A stretch of 64,000 nt of DNA, taken from Branchiostoma lanceolatum. Taxonomy: Eukaryota; Chordata; Leptocardii; Amphioxiformes; Branchiostomatidae. Positions 1 to 12,768 of the stretch are shown piece by piece. The notes under the pieces were generated by a model that did no database searches, was not told the DNA's origin, and was given only the letters and a program-made list of their open reading frames with translations. The stretch lies in NCBI RefSeq assembly GCF_035083965.1, contig NC_089723.1, forward strand, positions 21,568,193-21,632,192, in the 5' to 3' direction. A program made the translations under genes and the position numbers. Every line of letters begins with the position of its first letter. Within the stretch, counting starts at the first letter, position 1.

Positions 1-315
1 ATAAGATAAGAAAATGAAATGAAATAGAATAGAATAGATAAATCAAAGTAGGATGAAATAAACAAATTAATTAATCAATTGATTAATTGATCAAAACATG
101 GAATGAAATAAAAACAAGATGAAATGAATTAATAAAAGAAATAAAAGAAATAAGATGCTTAAAGTAAAGATACATAGAATATATGAAATAAATAAACTGC
201 TACATTTGTGCGTTTCTTAAAGTTGTGCTCTTGGCATGCAATTGGTTTTAGCATTTGTATGTTAATCCTCCTGCTCGTATTTGGTGAAAGACGTGTACAT
301 GTACAGTTGACTCAC

Positions 316-417
316 AGTTGATTTCGTCGGTGTTGTCCCCACAGTCGTTGTCACCGTCGCACACCCAGGATCTGGGCTTGCAGAGACCGTTCCCACAGTG
401 GAAGCCGTCCAGGCATT
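316..417 (-). CDS. LDLa exon (second module)
   Basis: A 102-nt phase 1-1 exon encoding [13 protein letters not shown], then a [15 protein letters not shown] stretch and a final C. Acceptor AG at 419-418, donor GTGAGT at 315-310. The spacing of cysteines and acidic residues is that of an LDLa calcium cage. Confidence 0.75.
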
Positions 418-3400
418 CTTCCAAAAGTGTCAAAAAGTTGAGTTAACAACTTGATTTGTTTAATTTACTTCATACATTTTGGTTATCTAATACCATAATA
501 TCATAGTACCAGAGTTATCAAGCAATGATTGATATGTTCAAAAATTCGTATTTTCCGAGAACCATAGTAGAATGGAACTCGTTGTCATCGCGTACATCCT
601 CACTAAATAGCTTTAAGGAACGGTCAGTCAGATGTGTTAATGGTAAAAAAAACATAAATCATCCTGTTCCTAACACACTACTGAGTACGTGGTCTAGTCT
701 GCCCAGTTTTCCTACGACTCGCACAGCCGGCGTCATACAGCAGGAAAATAACTCGTCCTACGAGTCTGCAAGCTCTTATGGATAGGCCAAAGTCACAAAA
801 GCACACGGTTGATTTTCAGGCGAAAAAGGCGGTAAAACAAAATTTGGATGAAGGTCGTTGACCAATAGTCGTTGACCATGTGACGCCGACTTTAAACTTT
901 TCTCCTGAAAACAACGCCATCACATTTGACGGGCTCGGTGACCTTGTAACATCGGCTGCACAGTGATCGAGCAAACGTTGCTGCCGAAAATGTCTTTTTA
1001 GAGCTCACAGAGTCCTGGGGCGAGCTACATTGCCCTATGTGACGCCGGTTCATTTACCTACAGATATAACCTACCATAGTTGCAGTCCTCGTCTGTCCCG
1101 TCTCCGCACTCCGCCGTACCGTTACACCAGGCTTCCGCGGGGAGACAGGCCCCGTCACCGCAGGTGTACTCAGACGTGTGGCACCCCGCTACAGGACAAA
1201 CCAAAGGACGATTTGCGTTTAGAGCTGGCTTTTTGCGTGGGAAAGGAAGGACATAACTTATTTAAACGCAAAGCTGTCATCCTCTAGTAGAGGTGGAGCA
1301 CGATGCTGTTTGCAGTGAAGCCACAGTACAAGTAAAATACGGCTTCGCCACGGCTCGCGTTTTTCAGCCAAGCACACCGGGTCACCCCAAATCTTTTCGT
1401 GTTTTTTTTTTTTTCAATGTGAACATCCTACCCATACACGTAGGTGTGTAGGAAGGAAACGCCCAGTGACATTTGGGAGAGAGCAAAAACGCTACATGTG
1501 CACTCTTTAAAAGTTCCCAGACTCACGCTAACAGCCCCACACTGTTCCGATAGAATATGTAAGTTACGAATCGTTCTTCACAGGCTGGATAACGCCCCAG
1601 AGTCGAGACTTACTTGACCTTAGTAGCTAACGTAACAGTTCTTGCGCTACCATACCTCATAGAACCAGCAAAATATTGAGTTCACAGTTCCAGTTTGATC
1701 AGTGACAGGTCATTCTCCTTATAGCAGAGCCGAACCCGCGTACACCTCGTTCCGGCGAATGCAGGAAGTTTCTACGACGCGGATTCAGCTCTGCCATCAC
1801 GTCAACACCGCACCATCAAAAGAGACTGTTATGTCCACCTACGCGTCTATAGCCATTGCCGAGTCGCTGTTTGGTTTCCGACTGAATGTGACGTCTTTTA
1901 TTATTGCAGCAGTATGTGACAATAGCGATGCCGCGACGCGAAATCAAATTCCCGCGAACTTAAATGCATTCACAGTAATTAGACAGTGTACAGGTAGAGA
2001 CCAATCTTGATTGAGTACAGCATGCTGTCTGCCAAAGCGTAATGCCTCCTCCGACCCACCCCGTGACCCGCCCGGGACCTCCCATATTATTCCTATCAAC
2101 ATAACTGTCAATGGAGACCGCCTTCTTTTGTTACTAAAACAGTTTTAAACATGTTGGCGGTATTGCGCCTTTACATCGACAGGTATCGGCTAATTTGTGC
2201 GACGTTTGCCGATTTTTAGAGCACCTTTTTAGTTAACTTGTCGAGGATTTTTAAAAAAAAATGGTGCAGTTATCCGGCATTTGTGACAATGTGCGGTGCA
2301 GATATGCGGAGTCACTAACAATGCAGTGAATGGGAACCGGTTTGGGATTTTGGGATTCGGTGCAATTGAATGGAGTGTGCGTTTATCCGAGGTGCAATTA
2401 AGCGGCTGTAGTTTCTTTCGCCGTGAAACAGTTATTTAGGTTTCTATCCTGCAAACTATGAAACAGAACGATGTCACTCTTGAAATGTCCATACCGTGCA
2501 CGATCGATTACCGACAACTGGCAACCTTGGAGACGCGTACCAATCAGCACTAATCTTTAAGAAAAGAAGAAAAGCAGCCTTGTAGCAAGTTTGAGTGTTC
2601 TAAACTCAAAACGGAAGTTTTCATATATTAGTTGTTTCCTAGAACTTTGCAAAATTCGTACAGCCCTTTACACTAGATAGTTTTATCAAAGCTTATTGTC
2701 ACATATGGAGGAGGTAGAGTGTATGGAGTTGATATAGAAAAAAAAAAAAACACATCGGTACCCACGATGTTACAACGTAGTGCATCAATTACATCGACAA
2801 ATGACCCGAGGCTTACTTTGAAGAGACTCGTTATTTCATTTCATTAGAATTGCAACGGTGCAATACACGTGAGACACAGGCAGCTATTGCTGATGTCGTG
2901 ACCCACACACATAATGTAGCCGTTTTTACACTTGGCTGGAGTGGGGAAAGTCGTGTAAAGTGCCTTTTTCCCAAAGCACTATTATCTATTCTGTTTCGGC
3001 TCTTTGACATGTCTCTGACGAGCCTGCTTCCTCATTAATATTGTGTCGGAATGATTTCACATTGAATACTTCTATGTTGCGTTTATCTGAAGTGAGCGTA
3101 TTGTTAGTTTTAGTGTAACGTTACTTTGCTTGAATAACGACATTATTGTATCATTTTGCTGACCAACGTGGAATGATCCGTGACCATATATAAGCACGAG
3201 AGACACAGACAAAAACATACCAATATCATTACAATCCATCTACACGTTCTTCAGTTATGCTGACTTTAAGCATCCGGAGACACGCACATACACACACGCA
3301 AACACACTCAAAACAATATCCCCACGAAAAAGTCTTTTTTCATGGAGATAATTACTGTGCAGACATTCGGCCAATTTTCACGCCTTGTTTGCTGCATGCT

Positions 3401-3542
3401 CGGTAAACACAAGTTACTAAAAGTTATTTCGTGAACTGTTTTTACCTTCTGTCATCCCCACGCTTGCAGACGCCACCAGGCTGGCCGCTCCCACCAACAT
3501 CACAACAGTCGCCACACAGAGCAGTCGCCACGTCCCATCCAT
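316..3542 (-). CDS. LDL-receptor class A repeat protein, 5' exons (partial, runs off left edge)
   Basis: Three coding exons are visible on the minus strand: 3542-3446, 1188-1075 and 417-316. Exon 1 starts with ATG in a strong context (gccATGG) and encodes a signal peptide-like N terminus: short start, then a hydrophobic stretch around [12 protein letters not shown], then small residues. Exons 2 and 3 each encode one LDLa module with six cysteines and the acidic calcium-binding end ([19 protein letters not shown]). Exon 1 ends in phase 1, exon 2 is phase 1-1 (114 nt) and exon 3 is phase 1-1 (102 nt), the usual phase for shuffled LDLa exons, so all three join in frame. Donors are GTAAAA, GTAGGT and GTGAGT. 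Known of the family: LDLa modules bind calcium and protein ligands outside the cell. The receptor type cannot be named because the rest of the gene is outside the window, and small exons may be missing between the ones listed. Confidence 0.7.
525..785 (+). pseudogene. LINE ORF2 C-terminal fragment
   Basis: The frame reads [17 protein letters not shown], then SSLNSFK. This is the conserved tail of many non-LTR retrotransposon reverse transcriptase proteins (F-PRT-EWN-L ... SL--FK). It sits in an intron of the minus-strand LDLa gene and lacks any upstream RT domain, so it is a dead, 5'-truncated copy. Two more relics with the same tail lie at 31240-31330 and 63555-63765. Confidence 0.6.
1075..1188 (-). 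CDS. LDLa exon (first module)
   Basis: A 114-nt phase 1-1 exon too short to appear as a long open frame. It encodes [15 protein letters not shown] followed by [16 protein letters not shown], a complete six-cysteine LDLa module. Acceptor tgtag at 1193-1189, donor GTAGGT at 1074-1069. Confidence 0.7.
2922..2988 (+). repeat. Fragment of a tRNA-derived SINE body
   Basis: The stretch around ggggaaagtcgtgtaaagtg matches the body of the SINE at 59047-59318 (same orientation as plus-strand reading there). Only about 60 bp is recognisable. Confidence 0.4.
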
Positions 3543-3769
3543 GGCGTCCGTCAGTACAGGCGACAGCGGAAGAGCTTGCGATGTTTAGTCCGTCCAGGCA
3601 GGTAGAGCTTGCGAGCTTGGAGGTAGAGCCTGCAATGTTTAGTCCGTCCAGGTAGTACAACTCCAGGGCAGGGCCGGGACCTGTGTCCTGTTCCGTCCCC
3701 TGGGCTGGAATGTTCTCCCGATGTAAAAACCTGACCATACAAGAGTCCCCAGCCCATGCGCACTCAATG

Positions 3770-5170
3770 TGTCTGCTATACTAATGCTTGATGGAATGTA
3801 GAACTGTGTGTATTGGGTGACAGTCTACCATATCACTAAGCAAAGAAACATATCAAGATTTACACTTTAAGGAATGAAGACGATTATTGTGACCAACTCT
3901 TAACTTGCAGGAAATGCCAGAAATGTGCAGTGAAGGTTAACGTATGTACCCACAGGAAAAGAAGTGTTTAATTTGTTTTTCCAAAAACCAAAATTGAGGT
4001 TTCTGTGGTGAGACACCCGTGGGAAGGATGACACTGGAGTTAATCTTAGTGTTATCAATTACGTGTAGTGATCACAAAGTCCATCCCCCCAAAAAACATA
4101 CCGGGTATGTTAGTCCGCTGTCCACGTGGTGTTATTTTAGTTACCATGCACGTCTGGTAATATTTGTCTATTGCGTCTTTTTGAGCAATCCGCGGAAAAA
4201 AGACCAATAGTTTCATGAGTATTCATGGACCCCAATTTATCTAAGCAGTAACAGGCGGCATTTTTATTAATGAAGTTGTGTGTTGTTTTTGTCGCACACA
4301 TCATTAATGTGAAACTACATACTCCACTGTGGTGCCACTCTACGAAATCAACGTTATTCAGATCATCCTGTTTGCCGCGTGTTGATTAGATATGAATATC
4401 AATAGGTTGTTTGATTGCTGGATCGATAAGTCTATTGATTGAGTCGTATTGACGATTTACTATTTGCTACTCTGCTGCGCTAATTTATATACGCCGCATG
4501 ATATTCAAGCAAATGTGAGATTTTGGTTAGTTTAAGATATTTTGTATCGTTTTGAACGTTTTTACATGGGTGTGCCATCGTCTGTTGACTACTCGCCTTG
4601 TGAAAAAAGAACAAGGGCAACAAAACAAAAATGAAAACGCTACAAAACATCTAAGTCCTCAACGACCTAGAAAAACGTACATCACATAAATGTTGTAACA
4701 AAATGATAACAATTTTGTATCCGAATGTAAATTTGGAAAAAATGATATTACATTTCGTGAGTTTTAACTGTGATAATAGGAGCACAGAATGTAGATACAC
4801 CTAAATGTTTGAAATTCCGACATTACAGATTACACAATGGGATAGTACAATGTACATTCTTGAATTGGAAATAAAAACTCCTGGGAAGGGGGACGTGGAA
4901 TTCGTTTATCATTACTTGTATACAGAACATCCAGCGGTACGCGAAGCTATTACAACAATTTAAAGTAGAAAACATCTTTAAGTAAACCATAAAAGTTAAA
5001 CTATGTGCAAAATGTACCCAAAGCTATCTTTGGGATATTCCAAACTAATCCGCCCAAATCTGCGTCAGCGAAACTGGAACTGTACGCGAGTCACACCCAC
5101 TTTAACCGGTACCCGTCAACACACTGAGCACGTATTACATGAAGAAGAATGTTCTATCTGATAAATATAC
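3770..5170. other. Intergenic, nothing recognised
   Basis: Upstream of the LDLa gene. AT-rich, no supported exon, RNA gene or repeat seen by eye. Confidence 0.4.
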
Positions 5171-5171
5171 T

Positions 5172-5478
5172 GGGATATCCCTATAGCTCGAGTGGTAGCA
5201 GCTTCACAGTTGAGCTGCTCGTTCTTATCAGTTGGTAACTGGGAGACCCAGGTTCGAATCCGGGGAAGAAAATCCTGGTCGGAGTTGTATTCGTCTTTCG
5301 GAAGGGACGTAGAATTGGGGTTCCGTGATCGAGGAGGGTCCTCGCTCGAGCACTACAACAGCCTCATTACTCAGATGAATAGGATATATCATGCTCACGT
5401 TTCTGTCTACCACAAGTTTTGTTTCAGCAATCAGCCAATCAATCAATCAATCAACTATTCAATAAATCAATAAATCAA
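5172..5478 (+). repeat. tRNA-derived SINE, copy 1
   Basis: RNA polymerase III promoter boxes are visible: box A-like TAGCTCGAGTGG at 5184-5195 and box B GGTTCGAATCC at 5251-5261. A non-tRNA body and a CAATCAATCAAT-type tail follow, ending near 5478. The head (GGTAGCAGCTTCACAGTTGA) is shared with the copy at 40541-40806. The extra bases between the boxes exclude a working tRNA. Confidence 0.7.
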
Positions 5479-6289
5479 TTGAACCAACCAAAAAACAAAC
5501 GAACACCTGGAATAGAGTTCCAATTCATCTCCGTCCTCCAGCAATCGTAATGATTAACAAACCGTGACCCAACACATACCCTTCCACCTGAAAGATGTGA
5601 ATTAAAACCGGCCCATCATCCAGAAATCAGCGGCAAATTTACGGGTGGTGTACAAACTGTACATGTCAAATAATGCACATAATTTATATGTATACAAAGT
5701 TGGTGTAGAGTATATCTAGTATACCAGGAACCCCTATTTCAGTCCCAAATATCATATGCAATGTGTTGTCCCCTCAATTCATACGTGAATAAAAAAGACT
5801 CGTTTAAGATAATTCATACTGTTACAATATACAGCAAATCATTGGGAAAAATTATATTCTTGTCACGTAGACTTGACAGTGGTTCACTGTCCTAGGTTAC
5901 TGCCCATGACGCCTACAATTTCTTGGAAAATAGACGGCCATAACCACGTGACGTCATGTTTGCCTTTCCGGTTATTGATGTTTTGACATCTGATACCTTT
6001 ATATCGATACCAGCTGCAACCGCAACTACACGCGAAGCAATGGCCTAGATTTATCTTTGACAAGAATCGTCTCTAAAAAAAAAAAAAGGATTACGTATTG
6101 GTACTTGAGAAACTTTCAAATTCTTTTGAATAAAGAGATTGTTTTTCATTCGTTTTTTTTTCCAGCAAATGACAACCAATCTGTATATTCCACGTTTTGA
6201 TGCGGTTGATTTATATTCCAGGGAAAGCTGCCAAGACAAGACAGGGTACGGAGAAAACAAAATAGTCAACCGATGATTCCCCGCGCTGT

Positions 6290-6402
6290 CATAGCTGGTT
6301 TAGGTCCTTAGGACTAAAATTCATCGTGACTTTGTCAACCACAGTGACACTGTGCAGTTCCACAGACTAGGAGCGTAGCTCAGATACATTAGAGTCCCAG
6401 AG
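6290..6402 (+). other. Possible non-coding first exon of the MS4A-like gene
   Basis: A good donor (CAGAG|GTAAGA) follows position 6402, and the coding exon at 7335 is directly preceded by an acceptor (ctgaccag). This fits a 5' UTR exon spliced to the ATG exon. The transcription start is not defined by the sequence; 6290 is a guess. Confidence 0.35.
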
Positions 6403-6890
6403 GTAAGAATATTTTATTGGATACAAATGTTGAATACTTAACATTTAGCGCCAACATATAACATAACAACGGTATAATATGATAGGTTTTGATGTCTCTA
6501 TTGTGTTATTTGTTGGATTAGTAGAATACGACGATCACATTGCGAGATGTGACGATGTGTTGTTTTTGCCGCAATATGACGGACCTCCCGTAGGTTGTGA
6601 CTGTTTTGTTTCGGCTACTGACAGTACTGTGCAACGTTAGATCATTTGTGGGTTAGTTTGTAGGCTTAACACGTCCAAAGCTGCCCGGAGATGCCAACAC
6701 ACAGGAAATGTGTGTTTCCGTGGCTGTGGATGGAGAGAATAAAGATAAACCGACCCCTTTGCCTCAAATCGTGTTTTCCCTTGAGACTGACACATTATAC
6801 ATCAGGTTTTGTTGCATATTTAATGTGATGTCTCATGTAGGGGGTTTGGGGTATACCGCTAGTTGTTACGGGGTTTGAAATACACATCTG

Positions 6891-7220
6891 CAATCTATAA
6901 TTTGACAATCTTTATTTATTAGCATGTGATATGATTCATATTTGATAATGGTGATGATTAGGATGATAATAATGGTGATGATTAGGATGATGATAATGGT
7001 GATGATTAGGATGATGATAATGGTGATGATGATGATGGTGAAGATAGTGATGTTAGAAAGGATGGTAACAATGATGATGTTGAGTTGCAATCCTTAGGAC
7101 AGGACCACTGTTCATTGTACTTTTCAAGAATATCTAGAGCCAGGGAAATTTTCCAGGTACAATGAACCTAATCTATAATTTGACAACCTTTATTTATTAC
7201 CATGTGATATGATTCACGTT
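6891..7220. repeat. Flanking 50-bp direct repeat with a GATGATAATGGT array
   Basis: About 50 bp at 6891-6942 (aatctataatttgacaatc...) recurs at 7171-7220 with few changes. Between them lies a 21-24-bp tandem array (gatgataatggtgatgatta) at 6945-7080, followed by a short inverted repeat (gttcattgtac / gtacaatgaac) at 7109-7167. Confidence 0.6.
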
Positions 7221-7334
7221 TGCATAATTACTGACACAGTATATAGCATCTGTCTTCTTCAGTGAGGTAAACCGGTTTCTTTCTTTTTTTTAGTAATAAT
7301 AATCGATTATGATTCCTTTCACTCTTCTGACCAG

Positions 7335-9404
7335 ATGACTACAGAGACGATCACTTCGCCTGCCCCCGTGTTCCTGGATGGACCGACCCATCCAAACGGT
7401 CGCTACAAGAAGTACCCCCGTAAGGTGATCGTGGCCACGGGGCTGACGCAGATCGTAGTCGGACTGCTGTGCATCGTGCTGGGGATCTCCGGGATCGTTG
7501 TGCGAGCCCTCGGGTACTTCGTCGGCGTCCCTATCTGGACTGGAGCCGTGGTAGGCTTTTCTTTCTACCTTTGTTTTTGTTTCATTTGTTTGCACTTAGA
7601 ATTGTAATAAAAACATAACAATGAAATATAAATAAGCCCTAAAGTGACATCTTTTGAGAGGAGATCATGGGGTCATAAGTCAGAGTTGGAAGGTCTTGGT
7701 TTGTATGTTATTCTGACCGGTGGATATACCGGCTATACAGATACAGATACCACAGAGTTAAGCTGGCTGCAAAGTATTAAGAAAACATCTTACTTACTCT
7801 ATTGTAATTCAATCCATTGTAGTGGAGAGGCAGGGAAGATATCGTCGTGGAAGAAACTCGGAGATGTAGAGTCATGATAGCCCATGATGATGATGCTATG
7901 TTCGTTTGAAATCTTGCATGATTTTACTCCTTTACTTCTAGAAAGGTGGTTGTCCCTCGGCAGCGAAACTCCCTTGCCGGCATTAGAAAACCTTGGCCCC
8001 TGTAAGAAATTGGGTCACCCCCCCTCCCCAAATATATACGCCATTCTAGGAAGTCTGCGAACACGGTGGTCTGTCACTAGGGTATTCTTTCCCGTTGCTA
8101 TGCACGTTTGACAAGGTATCGGCTTACACGAGGCAACATTTTGGCTAACGGCAAAACCTTTGTAAATAAACAATATATTGGGGACGGGAAAATCTTTCCA
8201 AAATAAAACGAAATTAGCGATTTTACAAACTTTGAATGTTGCAATTTTGTGCTGAATAACTGATTTTTCTATATTTTGCTCCCGAACACGTTCAAAATCA
8301 AGGCCATTTTTTAAAAATCCCAAAAACACAAACCTCGGGAAAACCGTTGCGGTCATTTTGAGCCATAATATAAATAAGGTAAGGTTGACGCTTTTTGAAG
8401 CTGATCCTTTACGATGTTTGAACGCATGTCATGCCCCACGGATAAGGAGAGGGGGTAATTGACACAGGCGTAAATAATCCTTCTAATATCCAAGGTCAGC
8501 AAAAACGACGCCAGCAGCCTCGTCACATATGTTAGGTATCCACAACAAAGTCCCCGTATAGATATACTCTCCAGGAAACAGGTAAAATTCGTGAAACAAG
8601 TAGTTTTTCTCCTGATGCGGGAAAGGGGCCCGACCGTGCTGGTTTAGAGCGAAAACATGCAATGGCCGCAGGTGACCCCAGATCGAACGCGCGTTCGGAT
8701 CGATTTCGTCATTTCGAACATCATGGAACAGCGTTCGAATTCGGCTGGACATGGGAGTTTCTGAGCATGAATTTGACCACCGTGGAAGGAGGCTACTAAA
8801 GAATTGGGTTTTGTTATGGCGTACCTGATGCTGTTTTGTAAATTTGTATGTCAGTTCTAGATTGCACACAGCTTCTTGCTGGCTACATGTACCATCTAGA
8901 ACTATCATACAGGTAGAAAACAGCTTTATGATTAGCCACAAACAGCCCAAGTTGTAAGCCTACTAAGGATGCTACTCCTCAGAGTATCACCATGTACCAA
9001 GGTGATAGGAGACTGGTTTTGAGAGCACACAATAGCTAAGTTATGGTGTGAAATGACAGACTAACATTGAATTCTTTTCTGTAATCTTTTGCAGTTTCTT
9101 GTGGCAGGAATTTTGGGGATCCGTGCTGGACAGCAGAAGACAGGATGTCTGGTAGGTGAAGGAACACATAAATATCTTTTTGCACTAATAGCTTCAGGGA
9201 ACATTATATTGCATCTTATGCAAGATCTCCAGTGCATTCCTATCATTAGTTATCAGTATTATGTGTATGTGTGGCACTTTTACCTCACCCCAAGGGAACT
9301 TGTTTATGGCCTGACAGTCTGTATCCATCTGTGTGTGTGTGTGTGTGTGTGTGTCACACTGTGTGTGTGTGCACATGTGTGTGTGTGCGTGTACCTGTGT
9401 GTAG

Positions 9405-9461
<57 letters not shown>

Positions 9462-12400
9462 TTTCTGTTGGTGTGTCTATGTGTGTGTGTATGTGTATGT
9501 GTTTGGGTTATAAACCATGAAGTGTTGCCATACATCCTCAGTTCTGTTTACATGTTTGACTGGAAAGGTTGCAATTGAATTACAGTAAAAGTATGAAGAT
9601 GAAATCTGCCATCTCTGATCGTGATTATCTCGTCGAACGAAGTTTACCTTCCAAAAGCATCATTTAAGGTTCCTTTGTACTTACATATTTCAGATCGTTG
9701 GGCACATGGTGATGTCCATCATCGCTGCGGTTTTCACTGTTATCGTGCTGGGCAGCGCCGCGTCCGGCCTCGCCAACGAGCACTACCACTCCAACATCCA
9801 CGACTACATGACCGGCTGCTACGAGCAGTATGACAGCGCGTGCAAGTGTTACCGCATCCCGCCCGAGAAACAGCTAGAATGTGACAGACTAGTGGTAGGT
9901 TTCACCTACTGTACTCTCCAAGCAGAGGTCTGGCTCCGGCTGGTGTTTGATGTGATTTTAGGCTTTTTGTCAGGCTTCCTTTTTTGTCCCATTTTCCGCG
10001 AACTCCATGCCAAACTTTGGCTTGGTAACAAAAAAAAGTAGAAAGTCTGACAAGAATGCCTAAAATCATGTCAAAAACCAGCCAGGGCCAAACTTCTGCT
10101 CTGAGAGTACATGTACTGTAACTGTAAATTTGTACATGTTCATTACAATTTAGATTTTGCAGCAGGGTAAAAACCTAAAGTTTGCTGTGGCTTCAAGTTC
10201 TTTATTGAAGCAACCATAGCAGTGATATGTAGAACAGAGCATAATACTGCTTGCAATGGGATGGGTTTGTGGTAAGCCATCACTGTGAAAAATAGAAACA
10301 TGAAACTACCACAAAACCCGACAGGCTTAAGTATAGCAAGACATATTACACGATCTAATCAAATTTCTCATCGCAAATTATTTTAATTTTTTCCCCATCA
10401 AGCATATAGAACAGGTAAATATGCTGGTTGGATGTAACTTGAGGCTGTAAATTGAAATGTCAGCAAGGAAAAAAAAAGCCCAAGACTTGTTCTGTTTTAT
10501 TTTTCATATCTTGTACGAAAATCATGTACATATATTACAAGTGTTGAAATGTTTTCATTGCTTATATAGAAAAGACGTATTTGTGTCCTTAAATTACAGA
10601 AGGGGAGATTGTCCATTCACGGTATCCTGGTGATCCTGGCTATCCTGGAGGCGATCATCGCGATTCTGGCAGCGTCCTTGTCTTGTCGAGCCGTCTGTAC
10701 GTGCTGCACTAACCAGCCACAGGTGAGTTTATATATTGACTTTGGTTAGTGAGTTTGGTTATAGATGATAGTAGACAGATGTCTCTCTCACATGGCACAT
10801 TGCACTAGTCTGGCATCCATCCTGTTCTAAGTTCAGTTCTTTCTTCTGATAGCTTCCCTGCTGAATGATTTGGCACCTGTCCCTAGTTAAACATTTGGTT
10901 GATTAAATTCAGGCCAATCAGAGTTCTTGTGTATTCTTAGGTCAATATTTGAAGAACAATCGTTCCTCTATTAATGGGTGCCTGTTTGAAGCAAACATAT
11001 TATCATGTGGATTTCACTACGTTTTGTTTGTTTGATTTATCTATCCTCTTTTGGTGTTTTTTACCCCAACTGGGATAAAAAAAGGAAAAATGTCCTGTTT
11101 CCCTTTGTCCCTTTATTACATGATGTTATGTAATAAAGCTGAAATTTTTAAAAAGGAGGAGCATTACTGGAGCTAGAATGGAATGAAGAATACAAGGCTA
11201 AGTTCATTTGATGGCAGTTGGACATTACGTTGAATGTGTGCTGTGGAATGTTCAAGACCATATGAGATTTCGCAGCAATCCTGTAAAAAAAATTATTTCA
11301 ACTTAATCTTTTTGACTGCTTGGAGTCCCCATGTTAGAGACTGTTGGGTATAATCATTGCAACAGAAAGATGAGAAATATGATAGATAATCTTTGATACT
11401 TTGCTGCTATGCATGACACACATTGCATCAAGTATCAGAGGGTAGTCACCTATCGGCAGCATATGCATATTGTAGTATGGGGTGTACTACATGCAAGTGA
11501 CCCCCTCTATCTGCATAAGTACCACCTGGCCAATGTGACCGTTTTTGGTGGCCCCTTAGATAATTTTCACCATCGACATAAACATTACAAATCCGATCTT
11601 AAGTGACCACCTGTCCTCATAGACAAGATTTCATTGATCTCCTGAGTGGTCTCCTGAGTTGTTTTGACTGTTTAGGTGATCTTTGAAAAGATAAGAAAAT
11701 ATGTCCTTCTGTTTCAGCCCACAGTTGTGTACCAGGTCGCACCTAACGGTCACCAGGTCCCAGGACAGGTGCACTTCCTCCCTGCCGGCCAACCCATCAC
11801 CATGGTGACCATCTCCCCCAGCCAATCAGTGGCTGCCACGGCTCCCTCCCAGCCAATGGTGGTGCCGACTGCTCCAGCCAACCAGAGTGGGGTGGTGGGT
11901 GCGTCAGCTCCTGCTGTGGTGGGCTTGTCGACAGGACAGCAGCCCAGTGTGGTGGTGTATCCTGTGGCGTCTGGGCAGGGCTACATCCAGCCCATGGCTG
12001 CCTCAGGTAACGGTCCACAACTCTTATGTTTGTCAGCAAGACTTGTAGATGACAGAACTTAAACCATTTACAAGGATATATGGCAAACCTTTGTGTCACC
12101 AGGCTGCTGAAATATGTACGACATATTCATAACTGCCTTGCATATGCCTTCAATTTTCTGTCATACATTACATTTATATTGTTAACCATAAGTGTGACTG
12201 GCCTACTGAAAAGCTTCTGGTAACAAATGCCAGTCTGAGGTAACTTAAAACCAAAAGAATATGAGATGTATGTACATCAGCTTGGAGATTTCACTACTTC
12301 CATAATTCATATCTTGTTCTCAATTGGCAATACTGTATCCATATGTATTAATTCTGTATTGCTGTTGTGAATTCTCGTAGTATTGTTTTCTGAATAAAAA

Positions 12401-12768
12401 TCAAGATAACTTTCTAGGTCTTAAGGGCTCTCTACATTTATGTCTTGCCATTTTGTAGGTTACAGGTAAGTGCAGTGAAAATTGAATGATGATAATGAAT
12501 GCCACTGAAGATTAAGTAATAAATAATGGTACCCTTATCCACAGCCCCCACCCCTGTGCCTGCCACCAACGTGCCCCCACAACCCACCAGTAAGACAGCT
12601 TCTGCCCCACCATCCAAATCTGCCAAGAAAAAGGTGAAGGAGACAGAGCCAGAAGACCAAGGCTCCCCGTCTCCTGAGCGCTCTCCTCCGCCGAGCTACT
12701 CGGAACAGCCCACAGATTTCACCAACGCTGGTTACCACGAGGATGATGATGCACCGCTCATCTCCTGA
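7335..12768 (+). CDS. MS4A/CD20-like four-transmembrane protein
   Basis: Six coding exons join in phase: 7335-7550, 9095-9151, 9694-9894, 10600-10722, 11718-12006 and 12545-12768, giving 369 residues. Membrane segments lie near residues 31-53, 62-82, 92-114 and 164-187. TM1-TM2 ([16 protein letters not shown] ... GVPIWTG, then FLVAGILGI) has the look of the MS4A family. The long loop between TM3 and TM4 carries four cysteines ([13 protein letters not shown] ... C). After TM4 comes a cysteine-rich juxtamembrane stretch (CRAVCTCC), a V/P/Q-rich cytoplasmic tail from about residue 200, a basic patch (KSAKKKVKE), PPPSYSEQP (a PPxY WW-binding motif), and DDDAPLIS at the end. Known of the family: MS4A proteins are plasma or endosomal membrane channels or adaptors. 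The exact orthologue is not identified; a TMEM176-like protein is an alternative. Confidence 0.7.
7551..9094 (+). other. Intron 1 of the MS4A-like gene
   Basis: Donor GTAGGC, acceptor ttttgcag. It contains a cluster of tataccggctatacagataca at about 7725-7750 that resembles a stretch at 31392-31425. Nothing coding is supported. Confidence 0.5.
9330..9512. repeat. (TG)n microsatellite
   Basis: TG dinucleotide tract with interruptions in intron 2 of the MS4A-like gene. The open frames rich in C/V or H/T over it are repeat artefacts. Confidence 0.9.

Noticed and set aside
5172-5261. Functional tRNA gene
   Set aside because: Extra bases between box A and box B and no clean cloverleaf; a SINE head fits better. 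Same for 40541 and 59254.
8483-8950. 155-codon minus-strand frame in MS4A-like intron 1
   Set aside because: No recognisable motif, no splice context, and it lies in an intron of a well-supported gene.
9089-9535. C/V-rich and H/T-rich frames
   Set aside because: Translation of a TG/CA microsatellite.
12459-12470. 7-nt microexon (tag|GTTACAG|gtaagt) in the last MS4A-like intron
   Set aside because: It would shift the phase from 1 to 2 and break the last exon.
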